Below, piece after piece: positions 8,458-16,834 of a DNA stretch of 64,000 nucleotides; the stretch's first letter is position 1, and the number at the start of each line of letters is the position of its first letter. The translations under genes were made by a program, and so were the position numbers. The stretch spans positions 31,821-95,820 of the IMG/VR virus record IMGVR_UViG_3300046820_002180. One strand, given 5' to 3'. The notes below the pieces were generated by a model. The model did not search any database and was not told the DNA's origin. It worked only from the letters and a program-made list of their open reading frames with translations. Source of the stretch: a virus.

Positions 8458-8739
8458 ATGAAAAAGTTCGTAGAAAATAATTTCACTGTTATTGTGTTAG
8501 TAATTGCATTATTGACATTTTTTAAAGGTTGTAGTGATAGTCGTGAATTGTCAAAAACAAGAAAAGACATCCAATCAATTAAAGATTCGACATACACAAA
8601 ACAGGAATTGAATGTAGAATTAAAAATTATGGGTTTAGAGGCTGAAAAGAGAATGATTCAAGCCACAGATAGAAAAATGTTAGATGTACAAAGACAAACT
8701 CAAATTGAGGAAGAAATAAAAAAACTTAGACAACGATAA
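8458..8739 (+). CDS. Small membrane-anchored coiled-coil protein
   Basis: This 93-residue protein has one N-terminal hydrophobic helix (about 8-23) ending at KGCSDSR, then charged helical sequence with heptads. The Cys after the helix might be a lipid site, but the preceding residues do not make a convincing lipobox. Its stop codon is immediately followed by the next ATG, so the two are probably co-translated. The function is unknown. Confidence 0.55.
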   Translation: MKKFVENNFTVIVLVIALLTFFKGCSDSRELSKTRKDIQSIKDSTYTKQELNVELKIMGLEAEKRMIQATDRKMLDVQRQTQIEEEIKKLRQR

Positions 8740-10164
8740 ATGAAACATTGGATTAATAAAAATTATAAGACATTAATTATTACTGCGTTTTTAATACCAA
8801 TTATTACCGTGGCGATTGTTTCAATCTCCCACGTAACTAAATGGTACGGAATTTCAAATCCGGTAACTTGGTCGGTTTACTTATCAATTGGTATTGAAAT
8901 TGCTGCATTATCAGCATTAGCTGCTATTTCGGCTAATATGGGAAAGAAGGTTTATTTTCCTTTCTTAATCGTTACCATAATCCAATTTATCGGTAACATA
9001 TTTTTTGCATACTCATACATCGACATCAACAGTCAACCATTTAAAGATTGGGTTGGTTTAGTTTCACCACTTGTGGAATTTATGGGAGTAGAACCAACTG
9101 ATTTTGTTGGACACAAAAGATTTTTAGCATTTTTTGCTGGTGGTATGTTACCAATCATATCTTTATCATTCTTACATATGTTGGTTAAATTCACCGAAGA
9201 AGATAGACTTAAAGAAGTTAAAGAAGATGTTAAAGATACCATCGACCCAAGTGAAATTGCAAGAGTACATTTATCAGATGCAGATTTAAAAATTTTGGAG
9301 GAGGCGTTATTAAAACCACAAGAACCAAATGAAAAATTAAAAGAAGCCGCTAAAAGATATAGTGAAAAAGTTAGAGAAAACCACACACACATCCAAGATT
9401 TCGATGTTGAGGTCAAAGTTGAAAATCCGTCAATATTTCCTAAAGAGGTTGAATATGATGAGGAATATACTCGTCCCGTTTACACTAATGAATTTAAAGA
9501 ACAACAAAAGGATATTTTGGAGGAAATGATGAAGAATGACCAAGAGTTAGGTTTATATGATGAACCATTCGATAACCCAATGATTAAAGAACCTGTTGTT
9601 AGTGATGATTTTACAATTGGACCTGACGGGGCATTTGAAATGACTGAAGAATTACCTGATGATAATATTTCAGATTGGGATGTGACCCTAATGGACGGAT
9701 TGGAAGACGAAGAAATTTTCCAAGAAGAACCAACAGAAGAAGATATTCAGGAAAATTTTTCCACTATAACCCCTGAAACGGAGAATATTTTCCAACAAGA
9801 TGAATATATTCCATCATTATCTGATGAAGAAATTATGGAAATGAATCAAAATGAGTACGAGAGACTTTTAGATAGTGATGAGTTTTTAACAGACGCAATA
9901 AATGAGTTCAATCAACAATCAATTGAAGATGAGGTTGAGGAATCATTTGACATTTCGGTAAATGTGGTAAGTGATGAACCTGTTTATCAATCTGATAATA
10001 AAGAAATTGACGACATAAATAAGATAATGGAAGACGCAATGTCTTTAATTAATGTCCCTCCTTTAATTGAAGAGGTACAAGTTTCCAACGATTGGATTGA
10101 ACCAACTCCCGAAATCCCTTCTCAAGATGAAGAGGAGTTAAAAAAAAAAGTTCAGGAGAGTTAG
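8740..10164 (+). CDS. Four-helix membrane protein with acidic tail, frameshift-prone end
   Basis: This 474-residue protein has four predicted transmembrane segments (about 11-31, 44-67, 71-94 and 127-150) followed by a 300-residue cytoplasmic tail rich in Glu and Asp. The frame ends at 10164, just after a run of ten A residues (10140-10149). Shifting -1 on that run opens a further 85 codons of the same acidic, low-complexity character, ending at 10406 with a basic RRNVGNSRRRNSR tail. The long form would be about 555 residues. Either programmed slippage or a homopolymer indel explains this. The function is not recognised. Confidence 0.6.
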   Translation: MKHWINKNYKTLIITAFLIPIITVAIVSISHVTKWYGISNPVTWSVYLSIGIEIAALSALAAISANMGKKVYFPFLIVTIIQFIGNIFFAYSYIDINSQPFKDWVGLVSPLVEFMGVEPTDFVGHKRFLAFFAGGMLPIISLSFLHMLVKFTEEDRLKEVKEDVKDTIDPSEIARVHLSDADLKILEEALLKPQEPNEKLKEAAKRYSEKVRENHTHIQDFDVEVKVENPSIFPKEVEYDEEYTRPVYTNEFKEQQKDILEEMMKNDQELGLYDEPFDNPMIKEPVVSDDFTIGPDGAFEMTEELPDDNISDWDVTLMDGLEDEEIFQEEPTEEDIQENFSTITPETENIFQQDEYIPSLSDEEIMEMNQNEYERLLDSDEFLTDAINEFNQQSIEDEVEESFDISVNVVSDEPVYQSDNKEIDDINKIMEDAMSLINVPPLIEEVQVSNDWIEPTPEIPSQDEEELKKKVQES

Positions 10165-10406
10165 AAGAAGAGTCGGAAACCACATTTTTATCGACACCAT
10201 CCCCTACGACCTCGGAGGAATTTGATGAACTCTATTTAGAGTCGGATGAGACCAACCCTCTCCAAATAATATATGATTTAGATAACGATAGAGTAATTGT
10301 CCCAACATCAGACGATGATTCAATTATTGAAGAACAGACCCTAAATCCTGCTAGAAAAACATTCAGAAGAAATGTCGGAAATTCAAGACGTAGAAATTCT
10401 CGATAA
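10149..10406 (+). other. -1 frame continuation of the 8740 gene
   Basis: Reading from 10149 in the -1 frame gives 85 codons with no stop until 10404-10406. The composition (SGELEEESE, TSEEFDELYLESDE, PTSDDDSIIEEQ) continues the acidic tail of the upstream gene and ends in an Arg-rich stretch. The frame has no ATG near its start. The end overlaps the amidase start at 10372. The A10 run provides a slippery A-AAA-AAA site in the zero frame. Confidence 0.6.
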
Positions 10407-10989
10407 GAGTAAGTTAAACATTGTAAGAAAACGTAGTAAAAAAACACAAATTCTATTATACGACACCAAAAGAAGAGTGGACAATTTCATTTTGAAATTA
10501 AAACACAGGAAAAATGGTAAGTATGAAGACATCCCACACTTCATTATAACCAAAATGGGGGTAGTTTATCAGTTGTTTGATACAAAGTATAGCTCAAACA
10601 CTTTTAACGACTCTAACGTCGATAAGAAACAGATTAAGATAGCAATGGAGAATCTCGGATGGTTGAACAAAAACACCATCACGGGATTTCTTAATAATTG
10701 GATTGGTGACCCATACAGAACCGACCCTCATATAAGAAATTGGAGAAACCATTATTTTTGGGATAAGTACACCGAAGAACAAAAATCGGCACTTGTTAAC
10801 CTATGTTCAGTACTATGTGACGAACATAACATCCCCTACCATACCGTACCATCGCAGGGTTATATCGAAAACTTAACAAAATTCAAAGGAATTGTATGTA
10901 AATCCAACTTTCTGAATATTTATACAGATATAAACCCATCATTCGATTTTAGAATATTTTATAGCGATGCAAAAGAAACCAACAAATAG
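10372..10989 (+). CDS. N-acetylmuramoyl-L-alanine amidase-like endolysin
   Basis: This 205-residue protein resembles the Amidase_2/PGRP fold that cuts the amide between muramic acid and L-Ala. The strand IPHFIITKMGVVYQLFDTKYSSNTF (His56 as a possible zinc ligand), ENLGWLN, RNWRNHYFWDKYTEEQKSALVNL and TDINPSFDF (Asp187 at the position of the usual DPGPxFDW) follow the order of the family. The usual GH near the C-terminal side appears as GIVCKSN, with Cys176 instead of His, so the zinc site is altered or I have misaligned it. No signal peptide is visible. Lysis or cell-wall penetration is the likely job. Confidence 0.6.
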   Translation: MSEIQDVEILDKSKLNIVRKRSKKTQILLYDTKRRVDNFILKLKHRKNGKYEDIPHFIITKMGVVYQLFDTKYSSNTFNDSNVDKKQIKIAMENLGWLNKNTITGFLNNWIGDPYRTDPHIRNWRNHYFWDKYTEEQKSALVNLCSVLCDEHNIPYHTVPSQGYIENLTKFKGIVCKSNFLNIYTDINPSFDFRIFYSDAKETNK

Positions 10990-11506
10990 TTACGATGAGA
11001 TAAAAGGTATGTTGAATACTATGAGAAAATTCAACAACCCAACCTCAAATAGAAACCTTAGAGAACAAGCCGAATTAGGTACTAACCCTACCCCAACCAA
11101 TCCGCAACCACAACAAGGTGGGGGTGATGAGAAGAAGGACTTCACAATTGTGAATGGTGTCGAAGTACGTTTCAATTCTACCGATACCCAAGATTTACAA
11201 ATGAAAGATGATGAGAAGACCAAAGTTTCTGCTCTTATCGATGCGTTTCGTAATGAGGTTTCAGAAATTGCTGAACTTGGTCAAATGATGGTTTATCCTG
11301 ATAGTGTAAAATTAGAAGGTGTTATTGGTAATTTCAATATAAATTTCACATTGTCAGCCGGTGACGATAATGGTGTATACGTTTCAAATGCTTCATTATT
11401 GAAGTTAAGTGATGAGGTTATGGAGATTTTAAATAAACTCAAGAGGTTTGAAATGAAATTCACCGATGAAATGAATAACTTAATTTTAACAAGAAGACAA
11501 AACTAA
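10967..11506 (+). CDS. Unknown protein, possible virion or scaffold component
   Basis: This 179-residue protein overlaps the amidase end by 23 bases. It has a polar N-terminus with a Pro/Gln/Gly linker (about 35-55) followed by a compact mixed domain. It begins a run of four tightly packed genes (to 14365) whose later members carry motifs I associate with phage structural or prohead-core proteins. No domain is recognised. Confidence 0.5.
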   Translation: MQKKPTNSYDEIKGMLNTMRKFNNPTSNRNLREQAELGTNPTPTNPQPQQGGGDEKKDFTIVNGVEVRFNSTDTQDLQMKDDEKTKVSALIDAFRNEVSEIAELGQMMVYPDSVKLEGVIGNFNINFTLSAGDDNGVYVSNASLLKLSDEVMEILNKLKRFEMKFTDEMNNLILTRRQN

Positions 11507-11507
11507 T

Positions 11508-11747
11508 ATGCCACTTACAGCAGCAGACAAGGCCGAAGTAGAAAGAATTGCGAGAAAAGAGATGAAAGACTTTCTTGATACGACTCAGGCTCACAATATA
11601 GTTATCAAAGTCATCCAAAAAGAATTGGGTACCAAAAAAATTGACGATAAAATCGTCGACCTATCAACTAAGGTTGTGGTTGAATTATTCAAGACTCTAT
11701 GGCAAAGAAAGTCTTTTTGGGAATCATCATTAAAAAATGTTAGATAA
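11508..11747 (+). CDS. Small helical phage protein
   Basis: This 79-residue mostly helical protein ends in VVELFKTLWQRKSFWESSLKN. Short proteins with this ending (LYKTLWxRRxFWxxxL) recur near structural genes of large marine phages, as far as I recall. It starts 2 bases after the previous stop and overlaps the next ATG by 11 bases. The function is unknown. Confidence 0.55.
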   Translation: MPLTAADKAEVERIARKEMKDFLDTTQAHNIVIKVIQKELGTKKIDDKIVDLSTKVVVELFKTLWQRKSFWESSLKNVR

Positions 11748-12807
11748 ATTAAAATATAGAAAACCCAACTTCAACCGAGAATGGTTAGAAGCTAACAGAT
11801 ATCCGGAATTTCAAGATATTGGGAAATCAGGATGGTTAGAACTTGCACCAAATGGAAGTGTTGTAAGATATTCAAACATTAAGGATGTTCTAGGGAATGT
11901 TAATTTAGATTTTGATTCATTAGAAAAAGATAAAAAACAGAGATTTATTGAGGATTATAAAACAGGTGTAATTGAAGTACCTATTGCCGTTAAATTTAAT
12001 GATTTTGAATATGATTTATTGGGTGGTAACACCAGATTAGCGGGATTAATTAGAATAGGTCACGACCCTAAGATTTGGGTAGTCCAAGCACCCGGTTGGG
12101 ATTATAATGATACGGAAGAGTTAAGTGAAGATTTGAGAAGATGGTTTAAAGAGAAATGGGTAGATGTTAGTAAAAAGGTAGACGGTAAACACCCACCTTG
12201 TGGTAGAAAAGATGCTGACGGTAAATCATATCCAAAATGTAGACCATCGAAAAAGGTTTCTAAAGACACCCCTAAAGTTGCGTCTTCATATGATAAAGAT
12301 GAAAAGAAAGCAATGACCCAACAAAAAAGAAGAGCTGAGAAAGAAGAACCTAAAGTTGGAAAGGGTAACAAACCTACAATGACTCACTTTGATGAAATGA
12401 CGGGAGCAGCATCAGCAGGAGCATTTTCAGCACCAATGTCTTTTACTAAAAAAGACGTTCAAGAAGCTATGGACGCAGGTATCTCAGCAGCGGCGGCTTT
12501 CGATGTACCATTGTTTGGTGCAACAACCAAAGGTGGTAGAAAGGACCCACTTAAGATTGATGGCCCTGAAAGTATTGGTAAGAGTAGAGCGGTTAAGGAT
12601 AAATCATTCCCGAAGTTCGGAGGACCTGGTGGAATTTTTATAAAAATTAAGGATAAGTGTAAAAAGTTTCCATATTGTAATCAAGGAGACATAAATGCAA
12701 TTGAAATACTGAGAGAAACTATAGAAGATACCGCAAAAAAACACGGATTACCTATCGGTGAGGTTGAAAAAATTGTATTAAAAGGAATTAAAGATATATT
12801 TATTTAG
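11737..12807 (+). CDS. ParB/sulfiredoxin-like domain protein with CG..YPKCRP motif
   Basis: This 356-residue protein has a ParB N-terminal-like segment (about 72-115): IEVPIAVKFNDFEYDLLGGNTRLAGLI, similar to the VDGxHRLAAA strand-helix of that fold. It continues with a Cys motif (PPCGRK and YPKCRPSKKVS, about 149-171), a basic linker, then TGAASAGAFSAPM near 223, a motif seen in phage structural proteins, and a further CKKFPYC near 303. The mixture resembles uncharacterised proteins of large viruses (DUF5872/DUF6321-like, from memory). A virion-internal or DNA-binding role is possible. Confidence 0.5.
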   Translation: MLDKLKYRKPNFNREWLEANRYPEFQDIGKSGWLELAPNGSVVRYSNIKDVLGNVNLDFDSLEKDKKQRFIEDYKTGVIEVPIAVKFNDFEYDLLGGNTRLAGLIRIGHDPKIWVVQAPGWDYNDTEELSEDLRRWFKEKWVDVSKKVDGKHPPCGRKDADGKSYPKCRPSKKVSKDTPKVASSYDKDEKKAMTQQKRRAEKEEPKVGKGNKPTMTHFDEMTGAASAGAFSAPMSFTKKDVQEAMDAGISAAAAFDVPLFGATTKGGRKDPLKIDGPESIGKSRAVKDKSFPKFGGPGGIFIKIKDKCKKFPYCNQGDINAIEILRETIEDTAKKHGLPIGEVEKIVLKGIKDIFI

Positions 12808-12808
12808 T

Positions 12809-14365
12809 ATGAAAACAACAGAAATTAGAAATATCATTGATGAGGTTTTAAACGAAGAAGTTAAAAACGCCATCACAAACGAAGGAGGAACAACTAAAAG
12901 AGTAAAATACCACGTTACTTGTGAAGGTGAACCATTAGCAACATTCGATACCCTCGATGAAGCTAAGGACTATTGTGAAAAGAATAAAGATGGTGAGCTA
13001 AAAGGTAAAAAGAAATTACTTATTGATAAAAAAACTTACGGGTCATATCAAGAGATGATAGACCATCTTGATGAAATTGCACAATCATTAGAAGAAAAAG
13101 AAAGTTCTGAAGAATCTCTTGATGAAGAAATTGCAATTGAAGAGGATTGTTGGGATGGATATAAACAAGTTGGTGGTAAAATGAAGAACGGTAAAATGGT
13201 TCCTAATTGTGTTCCGACTAATGAGGCAAGTAGTCCTGCACAACAGGCGGCAATTGCTATTAATATGAAAGAGAAAGGAATTGAACCTAAGAACGAATCC
13301 ACAGAAGAAATAAATGAAGGTGAAAACCAACCAACAAACCCATCATTATGGTCAAGAGCAAAATCTTTAGCCAAATCAAAATTTGATGTGTATCCAAGTG
13401 CTTACGCTAACGGATGGGCTGCTAAATGGTATAAATCAAAAGGCGGAGGATGGAAGAAGAAAAAGAAAACCAAGAACGAATCTACAGAATTAAAAGAAAC
13501 AGAAAATATGGAAAATCAACAACCAATGGAAGGTAATGGATACATCAAAGCAATGTTAGATGCAAAAGAAAAGGGAGAAGACACATTTGATTTTGATGGA
13601 GAAACTCACGACGTTAAAGAAGTGTATAGTCAATTAGAGGAAGAAGAAGGTATGTGTGAAGGAAGTGGATGTTCGGGCGAAATAAATGAAGGTTCAGAAA
13701 TATGTGAACAATGTGGAAATACATTAATGGAAGATGGTAGTTGTAATGAATGTTCAAAGCAAATGAATGAATCAAAAAAGAAAAAAGTAAGATTAACTGA
13801 AAAAGAATTAACCGACTTAATTGGTAAATTAGTTTTAGAATCAATACCAGGTTTAGAAGCGTTGAAAAAGTCACACGGACAAGCATCGGGACAAGATTTA
13901 AAAGATAGCACAAAAAAGATTGCCGATTATTTAAAGTTTTCAGGTAACACAAATCCTGAATTCCCTAATCAAATGGGTGTTGAAGAAGATAAAGAAGCGT
14001 ACAGAAACACTAGTGATGAAGAAGAATTTGTTGACACTTACAGAGGTAAGGGTTTACAAGATTTAGATTACGATAACAAACCTTCTAAAGAGTTTATCGA
14101 TAGATTGAGAATGGCGTTGGAAGGTGATTCTAAAATGGGTAATGGTCAAAAAGACACAGCAAACACCACACCAAGTAAAGTTGGTGAGAAAATTTTTAAA
14201 TCAATAGATAAAGAAAAGAAAACAAGAAAGGCAGAACCTATGTATAAAAAGGACCCTGCACCGACTACTGAAGTAAACGAATCTAAAAAAATGTCAAAAA
14301 GTTTAGTATCTGAAGAAATTCAGAGAATGAAAAATATGACAAACTACAATAAGAAAACTCAGTAA
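12809..14365 (+). CDS. Modular Cys-containing protein, probable structural or core protein
   Basis: This 518-residue, highly charged protein is built from short modules. They are CWDGYKQVGGKMKNGKMVPNC (about 112-133), YPSAYANGWAAKWYKSKGGGW (about 195-215), and three Cys pairs (C-x4-C, then CEQC and CNEC, about 280-312) that look like a double zinc ribbon. RLTEKELTDLIGKLV and a C-terminal LVSEEIQRMKNMTNYN follow. The CWDGYxxVG and SEEIxRMK motifs recur in structural or prohead-core proteins of T4-like marine phages, from memory. Disordered linkers separate the modules. The role is not established. Confidence 0.5.
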   Translation: MKTTEIRNIIDEVLNEEVKNAITNEGGTTKRVKYHVTCEGEPLATFDTLDEAKDYCEKNKDGELKGKKKLLIDKKTYGSYQEMIDHLDEIAQSLEEKESSEESLDEEIAIEEDCWDGYKQVGGKMKNGKMVPNCVPTNEASSPAQQAAIAINMKEKGIEPKNESTEEINEGENQPTNPSLWSRAKSLAKSKFDVYPSAYANGWAAKWYKSKGGGWKKKKKTKNESTELKETENMENQQPMEGNGYIKAMLDAKEKGEDTFDFDGETHDVKEVYSQLEEEEGMCEGSGCSGEINEGSEICEQCGNTLMEDGSCNECSKQMNESKKKKVRLTEKELTDLIGKLVLESIPGLEALKKSHGQASGQDLKDSTKKIADYLKFSGNTNPEFPNQMGVEEDKEAYRNTSDEEEFVDTYRGKGLQDLDYDNKPSKEFIDRLRMALEGDSKMGNGQKDTANTTPSKVGEKIFKSIDKEKKTRKAEPMYKKDPAPTTEVNESKKMSKSLVSEEIQRMKNMTNYNKKTQ

Positions 14366-14395
14366 TTTACTTTTTTTTCTATTCTTTTATCTTTA
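14366..14395 (+). promoter_or_regulatory. Promoter-like element upstream of 14416
   Basis: TATCTTTA at 14388-14395 matches the -7 box used at 7610, with the ATG 20 bases downstream. The upstream element is weak (TTTA at 14366-14369, 18 bases away), so the call rests mainly on the -7 box and its spacing to the start codon. Confidence 0.45.
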
Positions 14396-14415
14396 TATTT
14401 TAATGTAGTAAAGAT

Positions 14416-14871
14416 ATGGAGAATACAGAAGGGTATATTGAGTTTGTCACATCTGAAAGTAACAAGAATCAATTAGATATTTGGTATAAAGCTTATAATA
14501 TAACTCTGGAAAAAACAGAGTTATATTATGATTTTTTAATATCGTTATTAGATATAATTGAAGAAACTTATTTGGGTAATGATGTCTTATTATCACAACA
14601 AGACATACAGAATCACTTCACTTGGTGTTTCGATAAACTCATAACAAATTTCCAAAAAGAAAATATTATTTTTAAAGAAAGAGGTCCTCACTATGAATAC
14701 CTATGGTTATTCTTTTATGAGGCGTTCTATATCACTGATTCTGAAGGTGGTATAATAAGAATACGTGAATACTTTTATAAGTTATTCAATTTTAACTACA
14801 GAAAAACAAGGTCGGAATTAGATATGTTGACCGAGTTTTATAAAATGTTAGACCAAAACTTGAAAAAGTGA
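14416..14871 (+). CDS. Unknown 151-residue protein
   Basis: A soluble, aromatic-rich, mostly helical protein with no motif I recognise (segments such as YHFDFLISLLDIIEE-like helices and EYLWLFFYEAFYI). It has its own promoter-like element and is followed by another promoter, so it may be a monocistronic unit. The coding assignment rests on length and clean flanking promoters. Confidence 0.5.
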   Translation: MENTEGYIEFVTSESNKNQLDIWYKAYNITLEKTELYYDFLISLLDIIEETYLGNDVLLSQQDIQNHFTWCFDKLITNFQKENIIFKERGPHYEYLWLFFYEAFYITDSEGGIIRIREYFYKLFNFNYRKTRSELDMLTEFYKMLDQNLKK

Positions 14872-14890
14872 ATTTTTTCCTCTATATTAG
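14859..14890 (+). promoter_or_regulatory. Promoter of the histone-like gene
   Basis: CTTG at 14859-14862, 20 bases, then TATATTAG at 14883-14890. The ATG at 14912 lies 21 bases beyond the -7 box, the same geometry as the other promoters. Confidence 0.55.
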
Positions 14891-14911
14891 TATTAAAAAC
14901 CGAATAATAAT

Positions 14912-15100
14912 ATGGAGACTTTAAAAAAAATCAAAGACTTGGTTGAAAAAATGTCTGTTGATACCCAAAAAGTTTACGAAAAGGGTAATCGAAGTGCGTC
15001 TATTCGAGCAAGGAAATATGCACAAGAAATCAAACAATTGATTGGTGTGTATAGAAGAGAAGTTTTAGAAGAAATTAAAAAGTATGATGATAAAAATTGA
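14912..15100 (+). CDS. Histone H1-like (Hc1-type) DNA-binding protein
   Basis: This 62-residue protein resembles the Hc1/histone H1-like proteins common in Bacteroidota. The central YEKGNRSASIRARKYAQEIKQL matches the KGNxxAxxRARKxxxEI signature, flanked by helical Lys/Glu segments. Such proteins bind and compact DNA; a phage copy could act in the virion or in host nucleoid remodelling. The gene has its own promoter and overlaps the next ATG by 17 bases. Confidence 0.75.
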   Translation: METLKKIKDLVEKMSVDTQKVYEKGNRSASIRARKYAQEIKQLIGVYRREVLEEIKKYDDKN

Positions 15101-15275
15101 GTTATTTCTCCTCGTGTTAAGTTTGGTGTTCACTTTAAAATTTGTGTTTGAGTTTATCTTAACACTTAAAGAGGATGACCCTGAACCGATGAACATTTCT
15201 AAAACAAATCAAGTGTTTTTATATTTTGCTGTGTCATATATACTAACATCGATAATAAACATTTTCATAAATTAA
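15084..15275 (+). CDS. Small two-helix membrane protein
   Basis: This 63-residue protein has hydrophobic helices at about residues 5-28 and 44-62, joined by a polar loop (KEDDPEPMNISKTNQ). It starts inside the end of the histone-like gene in another frame. Its size and topology would fit a holin or an envelope modulator, but nothing decides this. Confidence 0.55.
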   Translation: MMIKIELFLLVLSLVFTLKFVFEFILTLKEDDPEPMNISKTNQVFLYFAVSYILTSIINIFIN

Positions 15276-15281
15276 AATTTA

Positions 15282-15737
15282 GTGTACGAAAATATAAAAG
15301 GATTAAGACCGTATTTCTTTTCACTACGTGAAATTGATAATAACGTTAGTTTAGATATTAAATTTCCACTAAGTTGGAAGTATGAACAAATTATATCACA
15401 ATATAAGTTGGTAAAGGCAAAGGTACAAGATAAAAATGATAAGTTTCATTTGGTATCTTTGATTTCCACAGCAACGCAAGAAGGGTATGATGTGGTTTTT
15501 GCTTGCGCAAATGAGGTTGTTGTAATTAACAAAGAGGAAGAGGAAAAACAAAGACTATTCCATTCAAAAGTAAAAGAACTACAGGCGTTATTCCAAAATC
15601 AATCATTAGATAAATTAAAAGAAATAAGCTTTATTGATACTTATGGACAAGAAGATTCAACAGGGATTAGAGTGGTTGGAGAAAGAGCAGACGAAGGACT
15701 TGAAGGAGATACAGGAGCACAAGAAGAAGATGATTAA
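15282..15737 (+). CDS. Unknown protein, GTG start
   Basis: This 151-residue protein appears to start with GTG at 15282, since there is no nearby in-frame ATG. It has an N-terminal mixed domain (about 1-85) and a charged helical C-terminus ending in an acidic tail (GAQEEDD). The last 95 bases overlap the next gene in another frame. No family is recognised. Confidence 0.5.
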   Translation: MYENIKGLRPYFFSLREIDNNVSLDIKFPLSWKYEQIISQYKLVKAKVQDKNDKFHLVSLISTATQEGYDVVFACANEVVVINKEEEEKQRLFHSKVKELQALFQNQSLDKLKEISFIDTYGQEDSTGIRVVGERADEGLEGDTGAQEEDD

Positions 15738-15846
15738 GGAAATAACATCTTTCGATAAGTCCAAAATGTTCGAACCGAAACCAAAAAATAAAACATCGTT
15801 CTTTAAAAAAATACTAACGGTATTAGGTTATGGAAAAAAAAGGTAA
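15643..15846 (+). CDS. Small basic helical protein
   Basis: This 67-residue protein starts at the ATG at 15643; an in-frame TTG at 15634 is a less likely start. It is Lys-rich with helix-forming sequence (LEWLEKEQTKDLKEIQEHKKKMIKEI) and ends FFKKILTVLGYGKKR. It overlaps both neighbours out of frame, which is typical of compact phage operons. The function is unknown. Confidence 0.45.
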   Translation: MDKKIQQGLEWLEKEQTKDLKEIQEHKKKMIKEITSFDKSKMFEPKPKNKTSFFKKILTVLGYGKKR

Positions 15847-16063
15847 TTTTTTTAATCAAATTGCGATAATATCAGACTTATTAGAAAAAATAAATTTAGA
15901 ATCGGAATCAAGAACAGTAATCTTTGAATTAAAAGAAGATGAGTTCAATAGAATATTTAACTTAAACGTAGAGAAAACAAAACAAAAAATTAGTCCTGTC
16001 ACTAATAAATTCTCAATTAAAATCGGTGATGTAGATGTTGTGTTTAGTAAGAGTAATGTCTAA
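15830..16063 (+). CDS. Unknown 77-residue protein
   Basis: A small mixed protein (helix at about 8-20, then strands FELKEDEFNRIFN and FSIKIGDVDVVFS). It starts inside the previous gene by 17 bases and converges with the minus-strand gene, overlapping it by about 20 bases. No recognisable domain. Confidence 0.45.
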   Translation: MEKKGNFFNQIAIISDLLEKINLESESRTVIFELKEDEFNRIFNLNVEKTKQKISPVTNKFSIKIGDVDVVFSKSNV

Positions 16064-16682
16064 ACAGCTCGGTTCTTTTATAACCTTTAGCCACTAACAA
16101 ATCATATAACATCCTTCTTTGGTGTGTTGTAACGTCCTTAACGAAAATAAAATTATTTTTCTTTCTTTTCAACAAATCTTCACGAATAATATTAAATAAA
16201 CGAATCGAATCGTCTATATTTTTATTCCCAAACATTCTCACATCATTATCAACCTGAACAAATATTTTATTATTCAGTGTGAATACCTGTGCAACGTCAG
16301 TTACTTTTAAAACGTACTCAATCATCTCGTGATAACGAATTCTTTTTTTGTTGTCAAAGTCGTATATCAACTCCTCAATCCAATATGGGATTATCTCTTT
16401 AACTCTCTCTTTGTCGTTACTTAAAATAACTTCCTCGTTTCTACCTAATTCATCTTTAACATAGGTCTTTGTTGACCATCTAGTCTTAGGATAAATTAAC
16501 GCCAATTCATATTTGGTATTGGTTCTTTTTTTCCCCGAGTTGGTCTTTATGTACGGTGGTTTTTTCTGAGTTTTTAACTCCTGCCAAATTTCGGTGATTG
16601 TACTTCTCTTTGCAGATTTGTGTATTAGTTTTTTTCTCTTTCTATTACAAAAAAGTACTATGAAGTATTTGTAATTAATCAT
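16044..16682 (-). CDS. Unknown 212-residue minus-strand protein
   Basis: A basic protein with no recognised domain. It contains KKPPYIKTNSGKKRTNTKYELALIYP near the N-terminus and ends with an alpha/beta segment (NNFIFVKDVTTHQRRMLYDLLVAKGYKRTELF). Its ATG overlaps the stop codon of the upstream 50-residue ORF (ATGA), so the two form a minus-strand operon driven by the promoter at 16835-16866. It is the only minus-strand transcription unit before the sugar island. Confidence 0.55.
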   Translation of the reverse strand: MINYKYFIVLFCNRKRKKLIHKSAKRSTITEIWQELKTQKKPPYIKTNSGKKRTNTKYELALIYPKTRWSTKTYVKDELGRNEEVILSNDKERVKEIIPYWIEELIYDFDNKKRIRYHEMIEYVLKVTDVAQVFTLNNKIFVQVDNDVRMFGNKNIDDSIRLFNIIREDLLKRKKNNFIFVKDVTTHQRRMLYDLLVAKGYKRTELFRHYSY

Positions 16683-16831
16683 AACAAGAATCTGATTAAG
16701 GACACCAACCCATAAATAGCAAGACCTCCTACTATGATTAAACCAATAAAAACCGTCTTAGCGATTTTATCAGTTTCATCATAATACTTTTTATCCTCCT
16801 CACGTATTTTTTTACATTCTGAACAAGCCAT
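16679..16831 (-). CDS. 50-residue CxxC membrane microprotein
   Basis: Reading the minus strand from 16831 gives MACSECKKIREEDKKYYDE, then a single hydrophobic helix (TVFIGLIIVGGLAIYGLVSLI, split here from its flanks) and a stop at 16679-16681. The N-terminal CxxC could bind metal or be redox-active on the cytoplasmic face. It overlaps the following gene by ATGA and has an excellent promoter 3 bases upstream. Its length is below the usual ORF cut-off. Confidence 0.6.
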   Translation of the reverse strand: MACSECKKIREEDKKYYDETDKIAKTVFIGLIIVGGLAIYGLVSLIRFLL

Positions 16832-16834
16832 ATT

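Noticed and set aside
13048-13952. Several minus-strand open frames of 80-112 residues
   Set aside because: They are shadows of the 12809 gene, rich in Leu, Ser and Phe, with overlapping alternatives and no start context.
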